Source: VXPQ01 sp965248175 | GTDB lineage: Bacteria > Bacteroidota > Rhodothermia > Rhodothermales > VXPQ01 | Assembly (NCBI GenBank): GCA_965248175.1 | Contig: OZ252093.1 | Span: forward strand, 2,914,001 to 2,978,000 | DNA: 64,000 nt | Reading direction: 5' to 3' | Shown: positions 36,627 to 46,040 of the stretch, in pieces | Numbering within the stretch: position 1 is the stretch's first letter | Layout of the letters: each line of letters begins with the position of its first letter | Position numbers and translations under genes: made by a program | Notes under the pieces: model-generated | Seen by the model: the letters and a program-made list of their open reading frames with translations, nothing else | The model's database searches: none | What the model was told of the DNA's origin: nothing

Positions 36627-36659
36627 AACAGACAAGAAAACATGAAAGAAAATCCCGGC

Positions 36660-37955
36660 TTAGAATCCGAATATCTGTGGAAGCCAAAGGCTAAGCTCCG
36701 GTACGTACGTAACGATCATAAGCGACACGATCATCGCAATGTAGAGCGGCATGAGCGGCCGGATCACCCGTGTAATGGGTACGCCCGCCACACCGCACCC
36801 CACAAACAGCACCGTGCCCACAGGCGGCGTACATATACCCACGCAGAGATTCAGGACAATGACGATGCCAAAATGAACAGGGTCCATCCCGAGAGCCGTC
36901 ACGATGGGCAGGAAAATGGGCGTGAAGATGAGCACAGCCGGCGTGATGTCCATGAATGTGCCCACGCAAAGCAACACGAGATTTATGATCAGGAGGATCA
37001 CGATCGGGCTGTCGCTGAGCGCGACGAGGGTCGATGCCACGTTCTGCGGAATGTTCTCGTAGGACATCGCCCAGGATAATCCCATCGACGTGCCTACCAG
37101 CAGCAGCACGATAGCCGTCGTCGAGGCGGACTGAAGCAAAATGGACGGCAAATCCTTCAGGGACACCTCACGATACAGCAGGGCCAGCAAAAGCGCGTAG
37201 ACCACGGCCACAGCGGACGCTTCGGTCGCTGTGAAGACGCCCGCCACGATGCCGCCGATCACGACGAACAGAAGAAAGAGACTCGGAAGCGCATCGAGAA
37301 ATTTTCGGACGGCGATGCCTGCGCGCACCCGGTCCGAACGAGCGTACTTCCTGCGCCAGGCGATGGTCCCGGCCACCGCCATGAGTGCGAGGCCCACGAG
37401 AATACCAGGAAGATAACCTGCAAGAAAGAGCGCGGCGATGGACGCCCCGCCGCTCGCCAGCGAATACACGATGAGAATGTTGCTGGGCGGGATGATCAGT
37501 CCCGTGGTCGCTGCCGTAATGTTCACGGCGGCGCCGTAGGCCTTATCGTACCCTTCTTCTTCCATGCGCGGCGCCATGACGCCGCCCACGGCGGACGCCG
37601 CCGCCACCGCCGAGCCGGAGATGGCCCCGAAAAACATGGACGCCACGATATTCACATGGGCGAGCGCCCCGGGAAGCATGCCCACCAGGCTCTTGGCGAA
37701 ATCGATCAACCGGCGGGCGATTCCTCCCCGATTCATGATCTGCCCTGCAAGAATAAAGAAAGGAATAGCGAGCAGCGCAAAACTGTCGAGTCCTGTGGCC
37801 ATACGCTGGGCAGCCGTCGTCAGGGCCGGACCAGGATGGATGCTCAGGAGCAGCGTACACACGGTCGCCACCCCGATGCTGAACGCTACGGGCACGCCGA
37901 TGAGGAGCAGCGCCAGGAACACAACCACGAGTATGAACACGCCCGCCAGTTCCAT
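36660..37955 (-). CDS. dctM: TRAP transporter large permease (DctM)
   Basis: The 431-residue membrane protein has about 12 helices with the TRAP-M signatures VPVAFSIGVATVC, ILAGQIMNRGGIARRLIDFA, GAISGSAVAAASAVGG and GVCTPPVGTVLFVGC (in part). It is the sodium-driven channel of the transporter. It starts three bases after the dctQ stop, and uxaC follows it. Confidence 0.95.
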   Translation of the reverse strand: MELAGVFILVVVFLALLLIGVPVAFSIGVATVCTLLLSIHPGPALTTAAQRMATGLDSFALLAIPFFILAGQIMNRGGIARRLIDFAKSLVGMLPGALAHVNIVASMFFGAISGSAVAAASAVGGVMAPRMEEEGYDKAYGAAVNITAATTGLIIPPSNILIVYSLASGGASIAALFLAGYLPGILVGLALMAVAGTIAWRRKYARSDRVRAGIAVRKFLDALPSLFLLFVVIGGIVAGVFTATEASAVAVVYALLLALLYREVSLKDLPSILLQSASTTAIVLLLVGTSMGLSWAMSYENIPQNVASTLVALSDSPIVILLIINLVLLCVGTFMDITPAVLIFTPIFLPIVTALGMDPVHFGIVIVLNLCVGICTPPVGTVLFVGCGVAGVPITRVIRPLMPLYIAMIVSLMIVTYVPELSLWLPQIFGF

Positions 37956-37958
37956 GCT

Positions 37959-38501
37959 TCAGTCGATGGTGTATTCGGTCGGGGAATGCCCCGCGTCGGA
38001 GGCGCCTGCCTCACCCGCTTCGGAAGACATCCCGCCGCGTACGCGGTCCATGATCGAAACCACTGCATAAAACGCAATCACTGCGCCGCTCAGCGGGATA
38101 GCCAGATACACATAGCCCAGCCGGATGCCCAGCGCGGCAGAAGTCTGATCCATGAGCAAGGTCAGGCTCATGAGCCGAACTCCGCCGATCATCATCACAA
38201 ACACGGCGAACAACAACACGATGGCGTCGATGAGAAACTCGAGGGCACGGCGCCTTCGTCCGTGCAACGCGCTCGGCAGCAGGTCGATAGCAAGGTGCAA
38301 TTTCTTGCCCGCGGCGTATCCCGCACCGATCAGCCCGATCCAGATCAGGAGATAGCGCGCCAATTCTTCCGTCCATGCGCTGGGATCGTTGAGCGCCCAG
38401 CGCGTAAATACCTGCCACAGCACGTTGACGATGGCAAACGCCATCAGCGCAACCAGAAACCACGCAAGACTTTTGTCCACGATGCGGCGCAGCGTATCCA
38501 C
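37959..38501 (-). CDS. dctQ: TRAP transporter small permease (DctQ)
   Basis: The 180-residue protein has four helices and the DctQ block FTRWALNDPSAWTEELARYL, LLIWIGLIGAGYA. It starts with GTG overlapping the dctP stop by one base (TAGTG), so translation is coupled. It pairs with DctM in the membrane. The C-terminal tail is acidic and not conserved. Confidence 0.93.
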   Translation of the reverse strand: MDTLRRIVDKSLAWFLVALMAFAIVNVLWQVFTRWALNDPSAWTEELARYLLIWIGLIGAGYAAGKKLHLAIDLLPSALHGRRRRALEFLIDAIVLLFAVFVMMIGGVRLMSLTLLMDQTSAALGIRLGYVYLAIPLSGAVIAFYAVVSIMDRVRGGMSSEAGEAGASDAGHSPTEYTID

Positions 38502-39478
38502 TACCTGACCTCCCGGATACGTTCAATCAGTGCATGGATGACCGGGTCGTCCCGGTAATCTTCGTACATCGATGCAACTACATCCGCAAAGGGCTCAATA
38601 TCGGGCTCGATGATTTCGACGCCCGCCTCACGCACCGCCGCCAGCGACTCGTTCACGGATTCGGCCCACAGCTCACGTTGGCGCTCCGCCGATTCGAACG
38701 CGGCTTCCTGGAGCCACTCCCGTTGCTGCTCCGTCAGATCGTTCCAGAGCGTCATGCTGACAAGCACCACATCGGGCACCGCGGTGTGCGCATCCAGCGT
38801 GTAGTACTTACACACTTCATAATGCCCGGACAAGTAGAACGAAGGCGGATTGTTCTCCGCACCGTCCACCACGCCCTGCTGAAGGGCCGTATACAGTTCG
38901 CCCCATGCAATCGGCGTAGGCGAACCGCCCAGCGCCTGCACCATACGCACGGCGACCGGACTTTGCTGTACCCGGATCTTGAGTCCTTGCAAATCGGCAG
39001 GCGTCCGCACCGGCCGCGTCTTCGTATAGAAACTGCGCGTGCCGGCATCGTAGTAGGTCAAGCCGCGCAACCCGAACTCCTGTCCGCTGGCAAGAATATC
39101 CTGCCCCACTTCGCTGCCCCAGAAAACATCGAAACGATGTCGTTCGTCCCGGAAGAGATACGGCAGCCCCAGCACCTGGTACTCCGGAACGAATCCTTCC
39201 AGCACCGCCGACGACACCTTGGTCATGCCCACGCTGCCGATTTGCAGGAGCTCCAGCAATTCGCGCTCGGTGCCAAGTTGCTGGCTGGGGTATACGTCCA
39301 CCCGCATCGTCGAATCGGACTTTGCGGCAAGGCGTTCGCCGAGATACACCATGGCCTGATGCACGGAATGCGAAGCATCAAGGCCGTGCCCCATTTTGAT
39401 GACGACCACGTCGGACCCGGAAGTACACGCCGACAGGCATAACGCCACGGTCAGACACAACGTTTTCCCAAATCGCAC
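38501..39478 (-). CDS. dctP: TRAP transporter substrate-binding lipoprotein (DctP)
   Basis: With GTG 39478 the product has 325 residues: a lipoprotein leader (TVALCLSACTSG), then the DctP fold with GHGLDASHSVHQAMVYLGER, QQLGTERELLELLQIG, TYYDAGTRSFYTKTRPVRTP, LKIRVQQSPVAVRM and WGELYTALQQGVVDGAENNP. The Arg in KIRVQ normally clamps the carboxylate of the ligand, fitting a uronate. An ATG at 39607 is in frame but would leave only 8 bp to the divergent sulfatase, so the later start is chosen. It heads dctPQM-uxaC. Confidence 0.93.
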   Translation of the reverse strand: MRFGKTLCLTVALCLSACTSGSDVVVIKMGHGLDASHSVHQAMVYLGERLAAKSDSTMRVDVYPSQQLGTERELLELLQIGSVGMTKVSSAVLEGFVPEYQVLGLPYLFRDERHRFDVFWGSEVGQDILASGQEFGLRGLTYYDAGTRSFYTKTRPVRTPADLQGLKIRVQQSPVAVRMVQALGGSPTPIAWGELYTALQQGVVDGAENNPPSFYLSGHYEVCKYYTLDAHTAVPDVVLVSMTLWNDLTEQQREWLQEAAFESAERQRELWAESVNESLAAVREAGVEIIEPDIEPFADVVASMYEDYRDDPVIHALIERIREVR

Positions 39479-39615
39479 GGGTTCGAATCGTAAACGAGTG
39501 ATGCAGTATCTTTTGGGGTCGTACCGCCCGACACACCCTGCAAGCGGCTTCCCGAAAGTACGGCATACGCGAGACACAAACAGACCTGCCCCCTTATTTT
39601 TTTGCATCCCGGTTC

Positions 39616-41085
39616 ATGTCCCGATATTTCCTTTTTGCCATCCTGTTTCTTGCAGTAGGCATGGGCGCCGCTGCCTGCGGCGAAGCGCCCGTACCCGCCG
39701 ACCCACCCAACTTCGTCATTCTCGTGGCCGACGATATGGGATGGGAGGATGCCACGCCATACGGCCATCCTTCTATCCGGACGCCGAATCTTCAGCGGCT
39801 GGCCGACCACGGCATGCGTTTCGACCATGCGTTCGTCACCACCAGCTCATGCAGTCCCAGCCGGGCTTCCATCCTGACGGGGAGATACCCGCACCAGACC
39901 GGCGCCGAACAATTGCACTGGCCTTTACCTGAGGATCAGACCACTTTCGCAGACCTGCTTCGAGAGGCCGGCTACTGGACCGCATCGGCAGGAAAATGGC
40001 ATCTGGGCGATGCCGCCGTAGCACGGTTCGATCTGGTCATCCAGGGCGGCGGCGAACGCACCACCGACGAGGCGAGCGAAAACGAACTTATGCCAGGCGG
40101 AGGATCCGCCAGCGGCGCCGGGGCATGGGTGGATGTCCTGAAGCAGCGGCCCGAAGGCCGGCCCTTCCTCGCATGGTTTTCGTCGTTCGACCCCCATCGC
40201 CCCTACCAGGAGGGTATCCTCGACACCCCGCATGCCCCCGAGGATGTTGTCGTCCCCGCCTATTTGCCCGACACGCCGGAAGTGCGAAAGGACCTCGCAT
40301 TGTACTATGACGAGATTGCCCGGCTGGATCACTATGTCGGTAGCGTGCTGGATGAACTGGACCGGCAACAGATCGCGGAAAACACGTTCGTGCTGTTCAT
40401 AAGCGACAACGGAGCTCCGTTCCCCCGCGCCAAAACCACGGTGTACGACAGCGGCGTTCGTACTCCATGGATCGTGCGTTTTCCGGCTGGAGTGGAGGCC
40501 GATTCCACGACGGCGAGTCTGGTGAGCGCCATTGACCTTGCACCCACGCTTCTGGACCTTGCCGGCGTAGAGAGCCCCTCCTCGTTCGAGGGGGAAAGCA
40601 TCGTGCCCATCCTCAACGACCCGTCCGCCATCGTACGCGATCATATCTTTGCCGAGAAGAACTGGCACAACTTCGACGACCGTGTGCGCGCCGTGCGCGA
40701 CAGCCGCTACAAGTACATCCGGAACTTCTACACGGATATTCCCAACAGCCCGCCTGCGGACGTCATTCGGGGAGACACGTTCCGGAAAATGCGGGCGCTC
40801 CGGGACGAAGAAGCCCTGACCCCGCAACAACATATTGTGTTCGACACGCCTCGCCCGGAGGAAGAGCTGTACCTCGTCGCAGACGACCCGCAGGAACTAC
40901 ACGACGTGTCACAGGACCCTGCACACGCCGAAGCTCTCCAACGCCTGCGCAACGCACTGGAAACGTGGCAGGAAGCAACAGGCGACGCAGCCCCGGCAGA
41001 ACGTACTCCGGACAACTCCGACCGGGAAACCGGCGACGCCCTCCCGAATCACACTTCCGAGCGCATACCGCCCGCAAAGGGGTAA
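39616..41085 (+). CDS. Formylglycine-dependent sulfatase, lipoprotein (S1 family)
   Basis: The 489-residue enzyme has a lipoprotein-like signal (MSRYFLFAILFLAVGMGAAA-C). The metal site begins FVILVADDMGWED; Cys79 in SSCSPSRASILTGRYPH is the residue to be turned into formylglycine. ASAGKWHLGD and the second metal pair SDNGAPFPRAK follow. It removes sulfate esters, probably from a marine polysaccharide, at the periplasm or cell surface. It is divergent from the uronate TRAP genes, suggesting a shared sulfated uronate-containing glycan. The maturation enzyme is not in this window. Confidence 0.94.
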   Translation: MSRYFLFAILFLAVGMGAAACGEAPVPADPPNFVILVADDMGWEDATPYGHPSIRTPNLQRLADHGMRFDHAFVTTSSCSPSRASILTGRYPHQTGAEQLHWPLPEDQTTFADLLREAGYWTASAGKWHLGDAAVARFDLVIQGGGERTTDEASENELMPGGGSASGAGAWVDVLKQRPEGRPFLAWFSSFDPHRPYQEGILDTPHAPEDVVVPAYLPDTPEVRKDLALYYDEIARLDHYVGSVLDELDRQQIAENTFVLFISDNGAPFPRAKTTVYDSGVRTPWIVRFPAGVEADSTTASLVSAIDLAPTLLDLAGVESPSSFEGESIVPILNDPSAIVRDHIFAEKNWHNFDDRVRAVRDSRYKYIRNFYTDIPNSPPADVIRGDTFRKMRALRDEEALTPQQHIVFDTPRPEEELYLVADDPQELHDVSQDPAHAEALQRLRNALETWQEATGDAAPAERTPDNSDRETGDALPNHTSERIPPAKG

Positions 41086-41158
41086 ACGGCGCCTGAGCGG
41101 CAGCGGTCGCGCACCGACAGCAAGCCCACTTCTTCAGGCACATCGAACGGAGCGCGAT

Positions 41159-42046
41159 CTACTCGTCGAAGGTGGGGAACAGCGCCCGGAGTTCTTCCTC
41201 GCTGGGACGGCGTCCGTACTGGCAAATCTCGAAAGCTTCGGCGTGGACGATCGCGCGGCCCTTCTCCTCGCCGTACAATTCGATGAGCCGGTCGCGGTAC
41301 TTGTCGGCAAGGGCCGCGCTGCTACTCTTCCTGGACTCAAGGATGTATTCGACGCGCTCCTCCGCATCCTCCGGCACGTTCGGCTGATACCGGCCTTGCC
41401 AGGAATCGGCGTCGGCAAACTGGGAGGGCATGGCGCGGATACAATCCCACTTCGCCTCCGCAGCCTCGTCGACACCTACTACCAGATCCGGCTGGAACGG
41501 ATAGGGTTTCTCGAAGCCGTCGTAGAGATGCAGAAAAACAGGATTGCTGTCCACGCTGGGCGTCAGGGCCTCGAAAAACGGCGCGACCACGGTCACAGCG
41601 GCATCCTCCATGAGTTCGCCTGTGTAGCGATGATCCGGGTGATAATCGTACCGCCGGTGCCCCATCACAATATCCGCATCCCATTCGCGGATGGACCGCA
41701 CGACCTTCCTGCGGTTCTCCAGCGTGGGCATGAGTTCGCCGTCGTGGATGTCGTAGACTTCCGTCGTAATCCCGAAAATATCCGCACAGGCGGACACCTC
41801 GGCTGCGCGCCGTTGCGCAAGCGGGCCGCCCGCCTGTTGGAAATGGCCGATATCGCCGTTGGTCATGGCCACGAACTTCACGGCGACGCCCTCCTGCGCC
41901 CAGAGGTACGCCACGCCGCCCGCTTTCAGTTCGGCATCGTCGGGATGCGCCCCGAAAGCAATGACGCGCAAGGGATCGGCCGATTGCGCATGAGCCGATA
42001 CGACGGCAAGAAACAGGATCGAGAGAAAAGAGACTGTGTAGCGCAT
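41159..42046 (-). CDS. Secreted PIG-L/LmbE-family deacetylase
   Basis: The 295-residue protein has a signal peptide (TVSFLSILFLAVVSAHA) and the zinc motifs AFGAHPDDAELKAGG and DYHPDHRYTG of N-acetylglucosamine-type deacetylases. LAQRRAAEVSACADIFGI is also typical. It would remove acetyl from an amino sugar or similar conjugate outside the cytosol. It follows the TIM-barrel gene by 49 bp in the same direction. Confidence 0.92.
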   Translation of the reverse strand: MRYTVSFLSILFLAVVSAHAQSADPLRVIAFGAHPDDAELKAGGVAYLWAQEGVAVKFVAMTNGDIGHFQQAGGPLAQRRAAEVSACADIFGITTEVYDIHDGELMPTLENRRKVVRSIREWDADIVMGHRRYDYHPDHRYTGELMEDAAVTVVAPFFEALTPSVDSNPVFLHLYDGFEKPYPFQPDLVVGVDEAAEAKWDCIRAMPSQFADADSWQGRYQPNVPEDAEERVEYILESRKSSSAALADKYRDRLIELYGEEKGRAIVHAEAFEICQYGRRPSEEELRALFPTFDE

Positions 42047-42095
42047 AGGTACGGGTAGAGGTTATTCGTGCAACAGAAGCGCATTCTTTGGGCGC

Positions 42096-42944
42096 TTATC
42101 CCAGGATGTCGTCGAGGTACGCGTAGCTTGCAGCAATGCTTCCCACCGGATCGTCGCCGGGGCGGTCGTGCTCGACAATGCCGTAGTGTAGCCCGGCCTG
42201 CTCTGCCTTGGCGAAAATAGCCGGGAAGTCGACGCGCCCGGCGCCTACGTTGGCGATCTCTCCCTCCTCGTCGATATCCTTCACATGCCACAGGGGAAAG
42301 CGTCCGGGATTGCGTTCAAAATACGCAAGCGGGTCCTGCCCGGCATTTTCGATCCAGGCCAGATCGAGTTCCATGACGACGAGTTCCGGATCCGTTTCGT
42401 CAAGCAGCACATCGTACGGTACGGCGCCGTCGATTTCCTCGAATTCGAAACTGTGGTTATGGTAGCCGAACTGAACACCGGCCCCCTTGCATTTCTCGCC
42501 AAGCTCGTTAAACGAGGCGGCCGCAGCCTTGTAGGCGTCGAGGTCGGTGCGTATGGGCGTGGGTAGCCCGGGCACGATCACATATTCTATGCCAAGCGTA
42601 ACGGCTCCTTCGATAATCGTGTCCGGGTTTTCCTGCACCATGGGCATACCGAAGTGGCCGGAACGCGCCTTGAGGCCAAGATCGTCGAGAATTTTCCGGA
42701 TATCGGCGGGCGCCTGTCCGTAATAGCCGGCAAACTCGAGGTTCTTGTAACCCACTCCGGCAATCTGTTCGAGCACCCCGGCGAAATCGTCCCCGAGAAT
42801 GCTACGCAGCGTGTACAATTGCACGCCAATGTGCGAGAGATGACCGTCGGCAGCGGAAGCAAGTGCAGCGTAGCCTGTGCGGCTCCAGGCCAATCCGCCG
42901 GCTACAAGTGTTCCGGTGCGTTGCAAGAAGGAGCGTCTGTCCAT
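42096..42944 (-). CDS. Secreted sugar phosphate isomerase/epimerase-like TIM barrel (AP endonuclease 2 family)
   Basis: The 282-residue protein begins with a Tat leader (MDRRSFLQRTGTLVAGGL). The barrel shows IGVQLYTLRSILGDDF, YKNLEFAGYYG, FGYHNHSFEFEE, VVMELDLAWIENAGQDP, FPLWHVKDIDEEGE and GLHYGIVEHDRPG, which carry the metal ligands of xylose-isomerase-like proteins. Export through Tat implies a cofactor or metal loaded before export. The real sugar substrate is unknown; such proteins often travel with Gfo/Idh/MocA enzymes, and one lies at 44315. Confidence 0.9.
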   Translation of the reverse strand: MDRRSFLQRTGTLVAGGLAWSRTGYAALASAADGHLSHIGVQLYTLRSILGDDFAGVLEQIAGVGYKNLEFAGYYGQAPADIRKILDDLGLKARSGHFGMPMVQENPDTIIEGAVTLGIEYVIVPGLPTPIRTDLDAYKAAAASFNELGEKCKGAGVQFGYHNHSFEFEEIDGAVPYDVLLDETDPELVVMELDLAWIENAGQDPLAYFERNPGRFPLWHVKDIDEEGEIANVGAGRVDFPAIFAKAEQAGLHYGIVEHDRPGDDPVGSIAASYAYLDDILG

Positions 42945-43138
42945 GAAAAGAAGGTTCTTTGGTTCGGGAGAGGTTCAGTGGAGCGTGTGCATAACGTACG
43001 GAAACGTACGGAAAAAATATATTCTCACAACTTTGTTTATGGAGATTGGGCTAATTTCGACGCAGTTTCCGTACCCGAAACCTGCGGACGGTCGGAACGG
43101 CCTTGCACGCCCCAACATCCCCAATCCATCGCGCCGCC

Positions 43139-44219
43139 ATGTCTTCCCTGCTGAACCGCCTCGAACGATACTTCGATCTGCCTGCCCTCGGTACGTCGGT
43201 GCGCACGGAGGTCCTTGCCGGAGCAACCACCTTCCTGGCGATGAGCTACATCATCGCCGTCAATCCTGCCATTCTCGCCGATGCGGGTATTCCTCCGGCA
43301 GCGGCGGCGTTTGCGACCTGCCTGCTGAGCGGGATCGGTACGATCGCCATGGGATTGTGGGCCCGCTTGCCGCTGGCGGTGGCGCCCGGCATGGGACTGA
43401 ACGCGTTCTTTACCTATACGGTCGTGCAGGGCATGGGCCTCGGTTGGCAAGAGGCGCTCGGCGTCGTATTCCTTTCGGGAGTGGTTTTCGTGCTGCTTAC
43501 CCTCGTGGGGGTACGGCAAGCCATCGTGCGCATGATGCCCCGTGAATTGCTTCCCGCCATCGGGGCAGGTATCGGACTCTTTCTGATGATGATCGGTCTG
43601 AATAACGCCGGACTGATCCAGGCGCATCCGGCCACGCTCGTGACACGCGGCGACCTGGCCTCGCCGCAGGCCCTGCTGGCGATCGGAACGCTTTTTCTCA
43701 TTGCGACGCTGCTGTCGCGGGGCATACGGGCCGGCATCCTCATCGGCATCGTGGCGGCGACGCTGGCAGCCATCCCGCTGGGCATGCTTGGAGGCGGTGG
43801 CTCTCAGGAAGGCGGCGCACTGGATGCATTCTTTGCGCTCGACCTGCAGGGCGCCTTGTCTTTCGGGCTGCTGGACATTGTTTTCGCCATGCTTTTCGTG
43901 GATTTCTTCGACTCCCTCGGTACCGTGATCGGGCTTGTCAAAAAAGCAGGCCTCGAAAATACCAGAGGAGAGGTACCCCGCCTCGGGCGCATGTTGGGCG
44001 TAGACGGCGCGGCGACGATAGGGGGTGCGCTGGTCGGCACGTCCACAGTAACGACGTATATCGAAAGCGCCGCCGGGATCGCCGCGGGCGGACGGACTGG
44101 CCATGGGACTGATCGCCTTTTCCGCCCTGAAGATCTTGCGGGGACGGTCAGGCGAGGTTTCCTGGCTGGTGCACGTGCTGGCAGCCCTCTTCCTGGTACG
44201 CTACGTGTTCCTGGCGTAG
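43139..44219 (+). pseudogene. NCS2-type (AzgA-like) purine permease with an internal deletion
   Basis: The first 318 codons are a normal AzgA-like permease (RTEVLAGATTFLAMSYIIAV, GMGLNAFFTYTVV, LFVDFFDSLGTVIGL, ESAAGIAAGGRTG). After GGRTG the frame gives nonsense to 44278. In the +1 frame the normal C-terminus resumes: DGLAMGLIAFSALKILRGRS, EVSWLVHVLAALFLVRYVFL, stop at 44217-44219. About 70-80 residues, including the next helices, are missing. The bases GCGGACGGACTGG at the join can be read as GGRTG or as ADGL, so deletion between short direct repeats is likely. An assembly collapse is the alternative. Confidence 0.85.
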
Positions 44220-44244
44220 CGGCAAGGGGACATACCCCACACAT

Positions 44245-44281
44245 GGTTTACATTTCAGCAAAAACGACTGCTTTGTAAACC
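44245..44281. repeat. GTTT...GTAAACC intergenic hairpin repeat, copy C
   Basis: GGTTTACA and TTGTAAACC form the stem of a hairpin with an A-rich loop; the right half ACGACTGCTTTGTAAACCG matches copies at 32437 and 35110. It lies between the convergent NCS2 and oxidoreductase genes. Confidence 0.5.
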
Positions 44282-44314
44282 GTGTGCGCGGCACCCCCTG
44301 AACAGCCGTTTGCG

Positions 44315-45817
44315 CTACAGCTCCCAGCCTTCCCGGTATGTACGGTGCGCCGGGAAGTCGGAGTTCGTAAACGTCATGTTCTCCGAATCCCAGAGCAGAC
44401 GCGTTGCCGGATTTTGCACGGCGGCGATGCCCAGTGCGGTCGCCTCGGCCAGACTGGCCGCTTCGCTGAATGCCCCGCGCGAGTGCCCGTTCGTCCGAAC
44501 GGCCTCCGTCCACTCGTCGTCCTGATCCATCTCGCGGACATCCTCTTCCTCAATGTTCATGGACGCCATCCGCCCTTCCGGGAGAAACCGCGGATTCCCT
44601 CCCCGGAAATTGCAAAGAATTTTACCACTCGTGCCGACGAAAAGCATACCCTCGCCTGGAAGTTGCCCATCGTCCCGGAACAATTCCTCCGGCGTTTGCG
44701 GCTTCATGGAACCGCTGTACCAGTAGACATCCACCTCGGGGCGATCTTCCGTCGCAGGATGCCGGAAATGAATCTGGCTGGCGCTCGGGAAAGCGACCGG
44801 TGAATAATGGCGCGTCTGGCATACCAGATCGTCGCCCAGAATGACACTCTTGCTTGTGTACGCTTCCACCATGTCCGGCGACCCGAGCTTCAGGAAACGA
44901 TGCGGCTGCCACAGGCTGTAATTGCCCATATCTCCGAGACACCCTGCCCCGTAGTTGTACCAGCCCCGGTACAGCGTGTGCGTCAGTAGCGGATGGTAGT
45001 CCTGATGCGGGACGGGACCCTGCCACAGATCCCAGTTGAACCCGTCGGGAATCGCCGCCTGCTCCTGGGGATAATCAGGCCATGCCTGGGGCCACACGGG
45101 CCGGTTCGTCCAGTTGTGCACTTCAAGGACACGTCCTATGGCGCCAATTTCCAGCCAGGCCTTCAGACGCCCGTGGTTCTCCGGCGCGCTGTAAGCCAGC
45201 AGGTGCGTCACGGCGCCGGTTTCCTTCTCTGTCTCAAGAACGCGGCGCACCTCATGCGGCGAGAGCCCGACCGGCTTGTGCATGATGACGGCCTTGCCCG
45301 CCTTCATGGCTGCAATGGAAATGTGCGCATGGAGGTGATCCGGCACAATGATGACCACCGCATCCGCATCGTCTTCAGCGGCAAGCATCTCCCGGTAATC
45401 CTCATACGTGCGCACCCCATCGGACTCGCCCGACTTGGCATAGTACGTATCAATCACACGCTTGGCATAGTCGCGTCCTCCGCGCGTGCCCGTATCGCCC
45501 TCGCCCCAGGAGTCGTCCTCAAGCAACCGGCGGGTGCTGCGCCGCGTGCCGAACCGGCCCCAATCGACGTAATCCTCGGTCTCCCGGTTGGGGTCGGTGA
45601 CACTCGTGATCCGGATGTCGTCGCGCTGCATTATACCGCCATTCAACTGGCGAAGCGCCTGGGTACCGGCACCGATCTGCGCAATGTTGATCTTGTCGCT
45701 GGGAGCTACAAAACCCACACCTCCCAGTACATGACGAGGAACCACAGCGAAAGCCGACGCAGCCGCCATGCCCCCGATAAATTTTCTGCGTGAAACACCG
45801 TTTTTCGATCCTTCCAT
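44315..45817 (-). CDS. Secreted Gfo/Idh/MocA-family oxidoreductase
   Basis: The 500-residue protein has a Tat leader (VSRRKFIGGMAAASAFAVV), a Rossmann fold (INIAQIGAGTQALRQLNGGI), DADAVVIIVPDHLHAHISI and the catalytic-type AMKAGKAVIMHKPVGLSPHE, then a long C-terminal substrate domain with WDLWQGPVPHQDYHPLL and GAGCLGDMGNYSLW. The EKP motif of the family appears as HKP. It would use a tightly bound nicotinamide cofactor on a sugar or cyclitol in the periplasm. This secreted class is common in polysaccharide-using Bacteroidota and Planctomycetes. A candidate promoter lies about 117 nt upstream. Confidence 0.92.
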   Translation of the reverse strand: MEGSKNGVSRRKFIGGMAAASAFAVVPRHVLGGVGFVAPSDKINIAQIGAGTQALRQLNGGIMQRDDIRITSVTDPNRETEDYVDWGRFGTRRSTRRLLEDDSWGEGDTGTRGGRDYAKRVIDTYYAKSGESDGVRTYEDYREMLAAEDDADAVVIIVPDHLHAHISIAAMKAGKAVIMHKPVGLSPHEVRRVLETEKETGAVTHLLAYSAPENHGRLKAWLEIGAIGRVLEVHNWTNRPVWPQAWPDYPQEQAAIPDGFNWDLWQGPVPHQDYHPLLTHTLYRGWYNYGAGCLGDMGNYSLWQPHRFLKLGSPDMVEAYTSKSVILGDDLVCQTRHYSPVAFPSASQIHFRHPATEDRPEVDVYWYSGSMKPQTPEELFRDDGQLPGEGMLFVGTSGKILCNFRGGNPRFLPEGRMASMNIEEEDVREMDQDDEWTEAVRTNGHSRGAFSEAASLAEATALGIAAVQNPATRLLWDSENMTFTNSDFPAHRTYREGWEL

Positions 45818-45933
45818 CAGTGTGTTGCGTCTTTGTGAGCAGTTGAATGCGATGAATACACCTTCCTGCGGCTATGGAGGCTATCGCACCTGCAATGCCC
45901 CCGGCAAGCTACCGCGCCTGTGAATTCTTATTG

Positions 45934-45961
45934 AATGTACGAATTTTTTACGCACCGTCAA
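45934..45961 (-). promoter_or_regulatory. Candidate promoter of the Gfo/Idh/MocA gene
   Basis: On the minus strand TTGACG, a 16-nt AT-rich spacer and TACATT lie about 117 nt upstream of the start codon in an otherwise empty 223-bp gap. Confidence 0.35.
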
Positions 45962-46040
45962 GCCTTTCCCGCATTCGCCGAAAAATCCGTACATCCTCAG
46001 GGATCATGCCGTTCTGCCGGCAGCATCCTTTACGCCCGTT

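Noticed and set aside
35829..37079. Plus-strand frame of 416 codons
   Set aside because: It is antisense to uxaC and dctM, both of which have full motifs.
43037..44104. Minus-strand frame of 355 codons
   Set aside because: It is antisense to the NCS2 permease and rich in Arg, Gln and His, typical of a shadow frame.
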